Positions 42,323 through 52,015 of a stretch of DNA of 64,000 nt are shown here, piece by piece (within the stretch, counting starts at the first letter, position 1; every line of letters begins with the position of its first letter). The translations under genes were made by a program, and so were the position numbers. A model generated the notes under the pieces. That model made no database searches. It was not told the DNA's origin and saw only the letters and a program-made list of their open reading frames with translations. This DNA is from SZUA-430 sp044220975 (GTDB taxonomy: Bacteria > Pseudomonadota > Alphaproteobacteria > Micropepsales > Micropepsaceae): assembly GCA_044220975.1 (NCBI GenBank), contig JBGAPZ010000012.1:1-64000 (forward strand), written 5' to 3'.

Positions 42323-44317
42323 TTAGAGCCGCGCCTTCGCGGCTTTCACGATGTTGTCCGGCGTGATGCCGAAATGCTCATAGAGTTTCTCGTACGGCCC
42401 GCTCGCGCCGAACGTCGTCATGCCGACGACCGCGCCTTCGCGGCCCGTCCAGCGTTCCCACCCCATCGGCGAGGCCGCTTCGACGACGATGCGCACGGTC
42501 GACGGCGGTATGACCTTGTCTTGATAGACATGGTCTTCGCTGTTGAAGATGTCGAGGCACGGCATCGAAACCACGCTGGCCCCAATGCCGTCGGCTTCCA
42601 GCAATTTCTGCGCTTCCATCGCGATCGAAATCTCGGAACCGGATGAAATCAGCGTCACGCGGTGCTTGGCCTTCGCAGGCGACAGCACATAGCCGCCGCG
42701 CGCGGACATGTTCTCGTCCGTATGCTTCAACCGCACCTGCGGCAGGTTCTGCCGCGACAAAGCGATGATGCTGGGCGACTTTGCCGCGCGCAGCGCCAGT
42801 TCCCAGCACTCCGCGGTCTCAACCGCATCTGCGGGGCGATAGACGAACAAATTCGGGATCGCGCGCAACGCCGCCAGATGCTCGACCGGTTGATGCGTCG
42901 GCCCGTCTTCGCCAAGGCCGATGGAATCGTGCGTCATCACGTGGATCACGCGCTGGCCCATCAACGCGGCCAGACGGATCGACGGCCGGCAATAATCGGC
43001 GAACACCAGGAACGTGCCGGAATAGGGCACCACGCCGCCGTGCAGCGCCATCCCGTTCATCGCCGCCGCCATGCCGTGTTCGCGAATCCCGTAGTGCACG
43101 AAGCGCCCACGGAAGTCGCCGGCCTCGATCGCCTCCATCCCCTTCGTGCGCGTGTTGTTCGAACCGGTGAGGTCGGCCGAGCCGCCGATCGCCTCCGGCA
43201 CATGCGCATTGATCACCTCAAGCGCCATTTCGGACGCCTTGCGCGTCGCAACCGTGACCGGCTTCTCCGTCAGCGCCTTGCGATAGGCAGTGAGAGCCGG
43301 CCAAACCGCCGGATTGATCGCGCCTTCTTGGCTACGCTCGAACGCGGTTTTCGTCTCGCCGTTGGCCGCCGTCATCCGCTTCAGCCAAGCGGTGTACTCG
43401 CCGTGGCTCCGCTCACCAGCCGCAAGCCACGCCGCGCGAATATTGTCCGGTACCTCGAACACGCCGTGCGCCCAGCCAAGCGCCTTCTTCGCCGCTGCCG
43501 CTTCGTCCGCGCCAAGCGGCGAACCATGCGACGATGCCGTGCCCTGCTTCTTCGGCGCGCCGTAGCCGATGATCGTCCGGCACGCGATCATTGTCGGCCG
43601 GTCCGACGCCTGAGCCGCTTCGATCGCCGCCGCAATCGCCGCCGGATCGTGCCCGTCCACGCGCGACGCCGACCAGCCCGCCGCCTCGAACCGCGCGACC
43701 TGATCGCCCGATTCCGACAGCGACACCGGTCCGTCGATCGAAATCCCGTTATCGTCGAAAAGCACGATCAACTTCGAAAGCTTCAGATGCCCAGCCAACG
43801 AAATCGCTTCGTGGCTGATCCCTTCCATCAAGTCGCCGTCGGACGCGATCACATACGTGAAGTGATCGACCAGGTCGCTGCCGAACCGCGCTTCGCAAAT
43901 GCGCTCGGCCATCGCCATGCCGACCGCGGTCGCGATGCCCTGGCCTAGCGGGCCCGTCGTCGTCTCGACACCCGCGCCATGGCCGTATTCCGGATGGCCC
44001 GCGCAAGGCGAACCGAGTTGCCGGAAGTTCTTGATGTCGGCGAGCGTAATGTCCTTGTAGCCCGTCAGATGCAGCAGCGAATAAAGCAGCATCGAGCCGT
44101 GCCCCGCCGACAGCACGAAGCGGTCGCGGTCCGGCCACTTCGGATTGCGCGGGTCGAACTTCAGAAATTTCGTGAAGAGAACGGTCGCGACATCCGCCAT
44201 CCCCATCGGCATGCCGGGGTGCCCGGACTTCGCGGCCTCCACCGCATCGATCGAAAGCGCGCGGATGGCGTTCGCCATGTCGCGGTGGGAAACGGAAGAG
44301 GTGGGGGTGCTCGCCAT
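42323..44317 (-). CDS. tkt: Transketolase
   Basis: The 664-residue TPP enzyme transfers two-carbon units in the pentose phosphate or Calvin cycle. Evidence includes SGHPGMPMGMADV, AGHGSMLLYSLLHLTGY, the TPP-binding SDGDLMEGISHEA and the C-terminal SADLTGSN, IREHGMAAAMNG and THDSIGLGEDGPTHQP motifs. ATG 44317 begins the conserved region; the open frame to 44422 is a non-coding leader. It is first in the tkt-gap-pgk-fba-thiE run. The divergent gap to 44593 is about 275 bases and holds no other gene I can see. Confidence 0.96.
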   Translation of the reverse strand: MASTPTSSVSHRDMANAIRALSIDAVEAAKSGHPGMPMGMADVATVLFTKFLKFDPRNPKWPDRDRFVLSAGHGSMLLYSLLHLTGYKDITLADIKNFRQLGSPCAGHPEYGHGAGVETTTGPLGQGIATAVGMAMAERICEARFGSDLVDHFTYVIASDGDLMEGISHEAISLAGHLKLSKLIVLFDDNGISIDGPVSLSESGDQVARFEAAGWSASRVDGHDPAAIAAAIEAAQASDRPTMIACRTIIGYGAPKKQGTASSHGSPLGADEAAAAKKALGWAHGVFEVPDNIRAAWLAAGERSHGEYTAWLKRMTAANGETKTAFERSQEGAINPAVWPALTAYRKALTEKPVTVATRKASEMALEVINAHVPEAIGGSADLTGSNNTRTKGMEAIEAGDFRGRFVHYGIREHGMAAAMNGMALHGGVVPYSGTFLVFADYCRPSIRLAALMGQRVIHVMTHDSIGLGEDGPTHQPVEHLAALRAIPNLFVYRPADAVETAECWELALRAAKSPSIIALSRQNLPQVRLKHTDENMSARGGYVLSPAKAKHRVTLISSGSEISIAMEAQKLLEADGIGASVVSMPCLDIFNSEDHVYQDKVIPPSTVRIVVEAASPMGWERWTGREGAVVGMTTFGASGPYEKLYEHFGITPDNIVKAAKARL

Positions 44318-44592
44318 GGGTATCCGTGTCTGGGGCCAAGCCGCACAGCGCACGCCCGCCCAGGCATTGAACGGGGTCCGTGACCTTGAGCGCACTTCAG
44401 GCCGGAAAAGCGCGCGGACCATGCGGCGCAGCGGCCGCTCGCGTCAACCCCGAAAACCCCTGTGTTTCTGCGACATTTGGGGAGGAAACCCGTAACGAAC
44501 TGAAACGTTCGCCAAGCGTCCGCGACACGGTTCGATCTGTCTAAATCCCAACGCACGCAGTAATTTGTGAACCGGGGACTTGGGGGGAAAGA

Positions 44593-46428
44593 ATGAGAAC
44601 GATCCTGCGTATCGTGGGCTACGCCGTGCTGATCGGCATGGCCGGCGGCGGCTTCTGGCTCTACCAACTGCTCTGGGGCTTGCCGTTCAACTTCGATCAT
44701 CTGATCGACCGGCAGGGCGTTTACACGCTGATGACCCGGCCGCAGATCTTGACCCAACTTGGTCTCATCGACGGCACGATCCTCGACTATCACTCCGACA
44801 AACTCGACGAATTCACGCTGGCCGAGCGCGACCGGCTCTACGCCGTGACGAAGCGCAACCTCGAAGAAATGAAGTCCTACGATCGCGCATCGCTGACGCC
44901 TGAGCAGCAGACGACCTACGACATCATGCTTTGGTGGCAAGAGACGAACCTGCGGAACCAGCGCTATCCGTGGCAGACCTCGGGCGGCGTCTATCCGATG
45001 AACCAGATGTTCGGCGAGCAGCTGGGGCTGCCCCGCTTCATGCAGTTCGCGCACCAAATCAAGAACGAGAAGACCGCCCGCAACTACGTCGCCCGTCTGA
45101 ACGCCTTCGGCACGCATTTCGATCAAGTGTTGAGCGAGATCGAACGCCAAGCGAAACTGAAGGTCTTGCCGCCGCGCTTCGTCGTCGACGAAATCATCGC
45201 AAGCGCCGTGACGTTCACGACGCCGGCGCCCGCGGACAATCCGCTCATCACGACCTATCGCGAAAAGCTCGCCAAACTGACGGACGTCGACGCCAACTTG
45301 AAGAAAGAGTTGGAGACCTCCGCCATCGCCGCCGTGAAAGACGTCGTCTATCCGGCCTACGGGCGCATCAAGGCCACGTTCGAACGATTGAAACCTGAGG
45401 CGACCGAAGACGACGGCGTCTGGAAGCTGCCCGACGGCGCCGCCTACTACGCCGACATGATCCATCAGTTCACGACGACGGACATGACGCCCGACGAAGT
45501 CCACGCGTTGGGCCTTTCCGAAGTCGCGCGCCTCGAAGGCGAAATGGAGACGGTCTTAAAGAGCGTCGGCGAAACGAAAGGCACGCTGGTCGAGCGCATG
45601 GATCGCCTCTCGCACGACCCGCGCTTCACGTTCCCGCCCAACGACGAGGGCCGCGAGAAGATCCTCGCCGGCTACCGCACGCTACTCGAGACGATGCAAA
45701 AGCGCCTGCCGGAAGCGTTCTCCAACATCCCGCCGCAAAAGCTGACGGTCGAACGCGTGCCCACCTACGCCGAGGCGACCTCGGCCGGCGCCTATTACAA
45801 CGCCCCGTCGTTCGACGGCGGCCGGCCCGGCACGTTCTTTGCCAACGTCCGCGACCCGGCGGAAACGGCGTCGTGGCAAATGCCGACGCTCGCCTATCAC
45901 GAAGGCATCCCCGGTCATCATTTGCAGATCGCGACGGCACAAAACATCCAGGGTGTCCCCTTCGTGCGCCGTGTACTGCCGTTCACGGCATTCAGCGAAG
46001 GCTGGGCGCTCTACGCCGAACATCTCGCCAAAGACATGGGCCTATACGACAAGGACCCATACGGCGATCTTGGACGCCTGCAAGCCGAAATGTTTCGTGC
46101 CGTGCGCCTCGTCGTCGACACCGGCATTCACGCCAAGCGTTGGACGCGCCAACAGGCAATCGACTACATGCACGAAAAGACCGGCATGTCGGTCACCGAA
46201 GTAACCTCGGAAATCGAGCGTTACATCGTCATGCCCGGTCAAGCTTGCGCGTACAAAATCGGCATGCTGAAGCTCCTCGAGCTTCGCGAGCGTGCCAAGA
46301 AAGAGCTCGGCGCAAAGTTCGATCTGAAGGCGTTTCACGAAGCGGTCTTGGGCCGCGGTGCAATGCCGCTCACGATCCTCGAACAGCGGATCGACGCCTG
46401 GATTGCGGCGCAGAAGAAGACGTCCTAA
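44593..46428 (+). CDS. DUF885 family putative metallopeptidase
   Basis: The 611-residue protein is membrane-anchored by an N-terminal helix (VGYAVLIGMAGGGFWLYQLL). The C-terminal half carries the family's zinc-site pattern: TLAYHEGIPGHHLQ (HExxxHH) and downstream FSEGWALYAEHL. DUF885 proteins are presumed periplasmic carboxypeptidase-like enzymes related to the M32/thermolysin fold. It diverges from transketolase and is followed after 10 bases by a GFA-family gene. Confidence 0.87.
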   Translation: MRTILRIVGYAVLIGMAGGGFWLYQLLWGLPFNFDHLIDRQGVYTLMTRPQILTQLGLIDGTILDYHSDKLDEFTLAERDRLYAVTKRNLEEMKSYDRASLTPEQQTTYDIMLWWQETNLRNQRYPWQTSGGVYPMNQMFGEQLGLPRFMQFAHQIKNEKTARNYVARLNAFGTHFDQVLSEIERQAKLKVLPPRFVVDEIIASAVTFTTPAPADNPLITTYREKLAKLTDVDANLKKELETSAIAAVKDVVYPAYGRIKATFERLKPEATEDDGVWKLPDGAAYYADMIHQFTTTDMTPDEVHALGLSEVARLEGEMETVLKSVGETKGTLVERMDRLSHDPRFTFPPNDEGREKILAGYRTLLETMQKRLPEAFSNIPPQKLTVERVPTYAEATSAGAYYNAPSFDGGRPGTFFANVRDPAETASWQMPTLAYHEGIPGHHLQIATAQNIQGVPFVRRVLPFTAFSEGWALYAEHLAKDMGLYDKDPYGDLGRLQAEMFRAVRLVVDTGIHAKRWTRQQAIDYMHEKTGMSVTEVTSEIERYIVMPGQACAYKIGMLKLLELRERAKKELGAKFDLKAFHEAVLGRGAMPLTILEQRIDAWIAAQKKTS

Positions 46429-46438
46429 ATACGGACGC

Positions 46439-46798
46439 ATGACCGAACTCAGCTGCCATTGTGGCGCCGTCCGTATCGTGGTCGAGACGGCGCCGACAGA
46501 AGTGACCTCGTGCAACTGCTCGATCTGCCGTCGCACGGGTACGCTCATGGCCTACTATTCGCCGCGCCAAGTTCGCTTTACGCCGTCGCCGCCGCAGACC
46601 GACACTTACGTCTGGGGCGACAAAGCCATCGTCTTCCATCGTTGCAAGGCTTGCGGCTGTCACACCCATTGGTCGGCGGTCGATCCGACCTACGACCGTA
46701 TGGGCGTGAACGTGCGTTTGGCCGACCCAGCCGTCCTCGCCAAAGTCCGCATCCGCCCCTTCGACGGCGCCGACACGTGGAAATTCTTGGACGAATGA
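46439..46798 (+). CDS. GFA/CENP-V-fold zinc protein
   Basis: The 119-residue protein has the glutathione-dependent formaldehyde-activating-type zinc sites: LSCHCGAV, NCSICRRTGTLMAYY and the later CKACGCHTHW. The fold carries two zinc ions and is used by enzymes and binding proteins of varied function, so a formaldehyde role is not assured. It is probably co-transcribed with the DUF885 gene. Confidence 0.88.
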   Translation: MTELSCHCGAVRIVVETAPTEVTSCNCSICRRTGTLMAYYSPRQVRFTPSPPQTDTYVWGDKAIVFHRCKACGCHTHWSAVDPTYDRMGVNVRLADPAVLAKVRIRPFDGADTWKFLDE

Positions 46799-46802
46799 AT
46801 TC

Positions 46803-47384
46803 CTAGGCGTGCACGACAAGGCGCGAGCGCTTGTCGACCGTGCCCAAGATCGCGAGCAAGTGGTTGCGCGCGAACGCCACGCACCCGGCCGTGCCGGAGT
46901 AGCCCGGCCGCGCGACGTGGAGGAAAATCGCGCTGCCTTTTCCAGGCACCACCGGCGCGTCGTTGTAGCCGACCACGACAATCAGATCGTACATGTGATC
47001 GGCGCGCCAAAGCTGCTCCGCGCTGGCGGGGTAGGGAAGCCGCACCGGCCTGTTGTAGCGCGCATCCGCCGGCGCATCGCACCAGCCGTCGTCGGATGTC
47101 AGCGCTCGCACGGGCAACCGCGTCACCGGCATCGTGAGCCGATCGGGCCGATAGAACACTTCGCGCAGCGGCCAAACACCAACTGGTGTACCGCCATCGC
47201 CTTCATGTTTGTCGCGCACGATCCCGGAGCGACCGACAGCACAACGAAAGCTCTGCGAACCCACCCGCGCAATCCGCGACGGCCTGACGACGATGTCGAC
47301 GGGCGGCAGAGCGAGCGCAGACGGCGCAACGGCCAAGCCAGCCGCAGACGCCAAAACCGAACGCCGCGAAAGATCCAAGCTCAT
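46803..47384 (-). CDS. L,D-transpeptidase (YkuD family)
   Basis: The 193-residue exported protein has a twin-Arg-like signal (RRSVLASAAGLAVAPSALA) and a YkuD domain. GDGGTPVGVWPL opens the fold, and IFLHVARPGYSGTAGCVAF holds the catalytic His and Cys. These enzymes form 3-3 peptidoglycan cross-links or attach proteins to stem peptides. Its ATG overlaps the stop of the upstream dipeptidase (ATGA), so the two are made together. Confidence 0.87.
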   Translation of the reverse strand: MSLDLSRRSVLASAAGLAVAPSALALPPVDIVVRPSRIARVGSQSFRCAVGRSGIVRDKHEGDGGTPVGVWPLREVFYRPDRLTMPVTRLPVRALTSDDGWCDAPADARYNRPVRLPYPASAEQLWRADHMYDLIVVVGYNDAPVVPGKGSAIFLHVARPGYSGTAGCVAFARNHLLAILGTVDKRSRLVVHA

Positions 47385-48136
47385 GGCTTCTTCACTGGAT
47401 ATGCCACGATATCGCTGTTCAGCACCGGCGCCTTCTCCGCACCGCTCAACGCATAGTGCCACCATTCGCCCGAATAGTTCTTGAAGCCGTGCTTCACCAA
47501 GACCTCGTAGAGCGCGCCGCGCAGCTTGCGTTGCGGCGGCGTGATCCCGCCGCTCTTCGTGGCACTCAGGTCGTCGAAGCAATCGAACCCCGTCCCCATG
47601 TCCAAACTGTTGTCCGGCGCGCGCATTGCGGCCGGGCTGATGCATCCGCCATAGGTGGCGAGCGGATCGAACGCCTTCGCAGCCGTGCCGCCCGCGACCA
47701 CGATCGTCGCGTCGACCGCAATGCCGCGGGAATGGTTCGACACCGGCTCGATGTAGCCCTTCTTCAAAAGCTCGGACTTCGGCGTACGCGGAAAGAAACG
47801 CGAAACGCCGGGCGCCGTCGACTTCGCCCACGCGACGAACGCGTCGACCGCCTTTTGCGGCCGATAGCAATCGTACACTTTGAGCGAAAGCCCGCGCGCG
47901 ACGAGATCGGTCTGCGCCTTTTTCAACTCCTCGGCGACCGGCTTCAACAACATGCACTCGCCGGCAAGATACCCGGGCACACGAAAGCCGGTGAAGTTAT
48001 CCTTCGTTGCGTAACGCATGTCTTGCTCGATCGTCCTATCCACGTCGCGCAAATAAACGAGCGGCGTATCGGCCGCCCGCAAGGGCGCGCTCGCAGCCAT
48101 AAGCAATGCGAACGCAATCACAAATCTGATATCCAT
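47381..48136 (-). CDS. M15D D-Ala-D-Ala dipeptidase (VanX/DdpX family)
   Basis: The 251-residue zinc dipeptidase has a signal peptide (FALLMAASAPLRAAD). The two VanX signatures are SNHSRGIAVDATIV (His and Asp ligands) and GEWWHYAL (catalytic Glu, His ligand). DCYRPQKAVDAFV is also typical. It would hydrolyse free D-Ala-D-Ala, in the periplasm here. With no VanA/VanH-type ligase nearby, turnover or recycling is likelier than glycopeptide resistance. Confidence 0.9.
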   Translation of the reverse strand: MDIRFVIAFALLMAASAPLRAADTPLVYLRDVDRTIEQDMRYATKDNFTGFRVPGYLAGECMLLKPVAEELKKAQTDLVARGLSLKVYDCYRPQKAVDAFVAWAKSTAPGVSRFFPRTPKSELLKKGYIEPVSNHSRGIAVDATIVVAGGTAAKAFDPLATYGGCISPAAMRAPDNSLDMGTGFDCFDDLSATKSGGITPPQRKLRGALYEVLVKHGFKNYSGEWWHYALSGAEKAPVLNSDIVAYPVKKP

Positions 48137-48177
48137 GGGGTCACATTAGCGCCTTATTCGAACGGCTCAAATCGCTC

Positions 48178-49203
48178 ATGCGAACCTGGCTCTGCGCCGC
48201 CCTTCTGCTCGTATTTTCAAGCGCGCTCGCGGCGGAGCCCATGCCCGCCCGGCTTAGCGCCCGCTTCGACGCCATCCACGCTGCCTCGAAGGCGCAGGCG
48301 ATGGTGGCCGCGATCGTCGATGGCGAGCACACCTACATCACGGGCAAGAACGCGAACGGTCAAAGCCTCTTGCGCATCAATTCGCTGACCAAGGCGATGA
48401 CAGGCGAGGTGCTCGCGAACCTGATCGTCGAGCGCCGCGTCAAACTTGACGATCCGCTGAAGCTCTACGCGCCCCCAGCCTGGCGCGGAACACGCTTCAC
48501 CAACGCGATTACGTTGCGCGATCTCGCGGCGCATGTAAGCGGCTTGCCACGTGACATGCCGCCGGGGTTGAGCAAGAGCGGCCGCTGGGTCTGGCTCGCG
48601 CGCCAAAAGCTGCCGACCCCGCCCGGCCGCATCGCGCAATATTCGAATGCCGCTTACATGATCTTGGGCGATGCGCTGAGCAATGCCGCAGGCGAAAGCT
48701 ATGAGGCATTGCTGAAACGCATCGTCACGACGCCGCTCGGGCTCACCGACACGACGCTGAACCCGACGCCGGCGCAATGTGCGCGCCTGCTCCCCACCGC
48801 GCACCCATGCGCACCCACCTACGAAATCGACGCGATGGGCGGCGTCTACTCGACCGCGGATGACATGGCGCGTTGGATGCGGGCCGAACTGAACGCAAGC
48901 CCCGGCACGCCCCGCGCCATCGCGCAAGATCCTATTGTCGAACGGGGTGCGCTCAAGCGCGTCGTCAATCTCGACATGGCCGGTCGCATGGACGCGGTCG
49001 CGATGGGTTGGCTGCGCATGAATCTCGGTCAGACGCAGGTGCTGCAAAAGACCGGCGGCGGCGGAGGCTTCATGAACTATGTGATTTTGGCGCCCGCCCG
49101 ACGCAAAGCCCTGTTTGTCACTGTGAATCGCGTCGACATCGCGATGCTGCGCAACCTCGCCGCCCAAGCGAACGCGCTGATGGCGGAAGAACTACTTCAC
49201 TGA
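48178..49203 (+). CDS. Serine hydrolase of the beta-lactamase/AmpH fold
   Basis: The 341-residue exported protein has a signal ending SSALAAEP and the three active-site motifs of class C-like penicillin-recognising enzymes: SLTK (INSLTKAM), YSN (AQYSNAAY) and KTG (QKTGGGGGF). It may be a D,D-carboxypeptidase, esterase or beta-lactamase; motifs alone cannot decide. It lies next to the coupled L,D-transpeptidase and dipeptidase but on the opposite strand, with 41 bases between their starts. Confidence 0.88.
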   Translation: MRTWLCAALLLVFSSALAAEPMPARLSARFDAIHAASKAQAMVAAIVDGEHTYITGKNANGQSLLRINSLTKAMTGEVLANLIVERRVKLDDPLKLYAPPAWRGTRFTNAITLRDLAAHVSGLPRDMPPGLSKSGRWVWLARQKLPTPPGRIAQYSNAAYMILGDALSNAAGESYEALLKRIVTTPLGLTDTTLNPTPAQCARLLPTAHPCAPTYEIDAMGGVYSTADDMARWMRAELNASPGTPRAIAQDPIVERGALKRVVNLDMAGRMDAVAMGWLRMNLGQTQVLQKTGGGGGFMNYVILAPARRKALFVTVNRVDIAMLRNLAAQANALMAEELLH

Positions 49204-49823
49204 AATGCGGTGTTGATCAACTCGTTCGCGCTCGGCATTCCTTCGTCGGCCTCTTCCGGCGGCAAATCCGGCGTCTCGCGCTCGAAGAACGTGGTGCTGT
49301 AGGCGACGCGCACGATGTAGGTCACGGGCTTGTTGTACGTACCCTTGTGCACCGCGGGCTGGCGTGTCACCGCAACGTCGAGCGCCCGCTTCAGAGGCAA
49401 CGGCACATCGATCAGCGTCGCGCACGTCTCGCACGGATTGGCGATCGCAAACGGCCCACTCGACTTGCAGTCGCACACCACCGCGCTCTTGTTGCTCTCG
49501 CAGTTCATTCCAGCGTCCGCGAGCAGCTTCGGCAGCCGCGTGAACAACGTCTTATCGCCGACCAGCATGTCGGTGATCGCCTGGTTCGCCTCGCGCGCAA
49601 CGTCTTCGGAAACCGCGCAATCCTTCTCTTCCGGCAACGCCACGGCCGCAATCTTCTGCAGACGAACGGCGGCCGGATCGGCGCGCAACGCCGTCATCAC
49701 TTTGGCAAGACATGGCGCATAGGCAAGTTGCCGGTTCTGCGCGAACGAATATGTGGCGATCCCGACGCTGAGCACGGTGAGCGCCAACACGATCTCCCAC
49801 AACCATTTCCAAACAAAAGACAT
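49197..49823 (-). CDS. Membrane-anchored secreted protein of unknown family
   Basis: The 208-residue protein has one N-terminal helix (WKWLWEIVLALTVLSVGIATYSF) and an extracytoplasmic domain with about six cysteines (APCLAK, KDCAV, MNCESN, VVCDCKS, NPCETCA), suggesting disulphides. I do not recognise it. ATG 49823 is preferred over GTG 49829 for its GGGGGT spacing. Its end overlaps the convergent beta-lactamase-fold gene by 7 bases. Confidence 0.72.
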   Translation of the reverse strand: MSFVWKWLWEIVLALTVLSVGIATYSFAQNRQLAYAPCLAKVMTALRADPAAVRLQKIAAVALPEEKDCAVSEDVAREANQAITDMLVGDKTLFTRLPKLLADAGMNCESNKSAVVCDCKSSGPFAIANPCETCATLIDVPLPLKRALDVAVTRQPAVHKGTYNKPVTYIVRVAYSTTFFERETPDLPPEEADEGMPSANELINTAFQ

Positions 49824-50054
49824 ATGCACCCCCGTGCTCGTCCCGCCGGACGAATCATTTGCGCAAGAGTCTAACCTCCGCTCCGCGGATGTGATGCAAC
49901 CGATGCGTGCGGGCCAAATCCGTAACCATGACGCCCATCACACGGACAGTTTTGCCGCATGCGGCGAACGCGTCTTCGCCCCGAACCCGACACAAATTCG
50001 GCGAAATCCCCGTCGAGCGTGGACCTCCGCAATCTTGGGAAGGAGAGAGCCCGC

Positions 50055-51986
50055 ATGTTCGCCATTGGACGATACCTCGCGATCGCAGTCGCACTCACAT
50101 GCGCATTCGCGTGGAACGCCGCCGCTGAAAGCAGCTGGACCAGTTGGCGCAACAGCCCGCACGCCAAGATGCTGCCGTTCAAGTCCGAAGAAGCGTTCCG
50201 CCGTTACCTCGCCGAACGCGCTAAACGCCAACAACAACGGCGCGCAAAGGACGGAAGCCCGCTGGCCGTTCCGGCACCAGCGCCCGCCGAAGCCACCGCC
50301 ATGGACGGCGCCGTCGCTTCGAAACAAGCGGACGACAAAATCACGAACACCCAAGAAGCGGGCGTCGACGAAGGCGGCATCGTAAAGGTCAAAGGCGACA
50401 CGCTCGTCATCTTGCGCCGCGGCCGCTTGTTCACCGTCTCGACCCGCAACGGCGAACTGCGCCCCATCGATTACATCGACGCTTTTCCGCCCGGCGTAAA
50501 TCCTTCCAGCGATTGGTACGACGAAATGCTCATCGCGGGCGACCGCGTGATCGTCATCGGCTACAGCTACGGGCGCGGCGGTACGGAAGTAAACCGTTTC
50601 CGCTTGAGCGCCGATGGCCACTTGCGCTTCGAAGACGCCTATCACCTGAAATCGAACGACTACTATTCATCGCGCAACTACGCCTCGCGCCTGATCGGCA
50701 CGCGCCTGATCGTCTATTCGCCGCTCTACGTGCCCTACAACGCCGAAGTCTCGACCGAGTGGATGCCGGCGGTCCGCCGTTGGACGGGCAATCCGCAAGC
50801 CGGTTTCCAGCGCATCGTCAGCGCGCATGACATCTACATCCCCCGCCAATGGGAAAACCCGGAGCGCGCCTCGATCGACGCGATCCACACCGTCACCGAA
50901 TGCGATCTCGCGGCGCCTGAACTTCGCTGCCGCGCGACCAGCGTGCTCGGCCCGGCCGGCCGCACGTTCTATGTGTCTTCGCACGCGGTTTATGTCTGGG
51001 TCACCGACTACGGTTGGTGGCGGCCTGAGCGCGAGCGCAACCAATCGATGCTCTACCGCTTGCCGCTCGACGGCAGTGCGCCGTCGGCCGTCGTCGTGCA
51101 CGGCGCGCCGGTCGACCAATTTTCGTTCCGCGAAGATTGGGAAGAGGGTGTCTTGAACGTGCTCGTGCGCAGCGACGGCGGCGGCGACGCGATGTGGAAC
51201 CCGGAATTCTCGAGCGGCGACGTCGCATTGTTGCGCGTGGGCTTGAGCCAATTCGGCGACGGCACTGATGTGCTCGACCGCAGCGGCTACCGCGAGCTTC
51301 CGCACCCCTCGGGCAACGCCTATGCGTTCCAGAACCGTTTCGTCGGTGGCTACTTGCTCTATGGCACCGGCAACAGTTGGGGCGCGCCGAGCGGTGGGAG
51401 CGGTGGGGTCGTCGTCGCAAGTCTGCGCGGCCGCACAGTCACGCAAATTCCGCTCAGCCACGGCGTCGATCGCATCGAAGCGATGGGCGACGACGCGGTC
51501 GTCATCGGCGCCGACCAGCGCAACCTGAACTTCCAGGCGATCGAACTGACGCAAGGTTGGCGTCCGCAATTGGGCGACCGCTACACGATGGAAGGTGCCA
51601 CCCAAGGCGAAACGCGCAGCCAAGCGTTTTTCTTCAAGCCGGAAGCAGCCGACGATGGCGATGGCATGCCGGGCGTATTGGGCTTGCCCGTCACGCGCGC
51701 AGGTCGCCCCGGCTATCACCAACTTGTCGAAGGTTCGGCAGCGATCACGTTCCTGCGCCGGTCGAACCGCCGGTTCTTGCCTTTAGGCGAACTCGGCTCC
51801 GGCGAACTGCGAAGCGCGAACGACAACTGCCGCGCCTCGTGCGTCGATTGGTACGGCAACGCCCGGCCCATATTCCTGCGCGGCCGCACCTTCGCGCTCA
51901 TGGGTTACGAACTGGTCGAAGGCGAAATCACCGGCCGCGCCATCCGCGAACTACGCCGCACCAACTTCGCCCCCGGCGCGCGCTAA
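50055..51986 (+). CDS. Secreted beta-propeller protein (COG4880-like)
   Basis: The 643-residue exported protein has a signal peptide (AIAVALTCAFAWNAAAES). TNTQEAGVDEGGIVKVKGD follows, the signature that opens secreted C-terminal beta-propeller proteins of this group. Repeated blades rich in Gly, Asp and Trp fill the rest. These proteins are described mainly from archaea and some bacteria, and the function is unknown. AGGAGAG before ATG 50055 sets the start. A conserved CRASC pair near the C-terminus may form a disulphide. Confidence 0.82.
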   Translation: MFAIGRYLAIAVALTCAFAWNAAAESSWTSWRNSPHAKMLPFKSEEAFRRYLAERAKRQQQRRAKDGSPLAVPAPAPAEATAMDGAVASKQADDKITNTQEAGVDEGGIVKVKGDTLVILRRGRLFTVSTRNGELRPIDYIDAFPPGVNPSSDWYDEMLIAGDRVIVIGYSYGRGGTEVNRFRLSADGHLRFEDAYHLKSNDYYSSRNYASRLIGTRLIVYSPLYVPYNAEVSTEWMPAVRRWTGNPQAGFQRIVSAHDIYIPRQWENPERASIDAIHTVTECDLAAPELRCRATSVLGPAGRTFYVSSHAVYVWVTDYGWWRPERERNQSMLYRLPLDGSAPSAVVVHGAPVDQFSFREDWEEGVLNVLVRSDGGGDAMWNPEFSSGDVALLRVGLSQFGDGTDVLDRSGYRELPHPSGNAYAFQNRFVGGYLLYGTGNSWGAPSGGSGGVVVASLRGRTVTQIPLSHGVDRIEAMGDDAVVIGADQRNLNFQAIELTQGWRPQLGDRYTMEGATQGETRSQAFFFKPEAADDGDGMPGVLGLPVTRAGRPGYHQLVEGSAAITFLRRSNRRFLPLGELGSGELRSANDNCRASCVDWYGNARPIFLRGRTFALMGYELVEGEITGRAIRELRRTNFAPGAR

Positions 51987-52015
51987 CCTCCATCGTTTGA
52001 TGGAGAAGCACACGG

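Noticed and set aside
44318..44592. Search for a riboswitch or RNA upstream of transketolase or the DUF885 gene
   Set aside because: No conserved TPP-box pattern or stable conserved fold is visible; it reads as an ordinary divergent promoter region.
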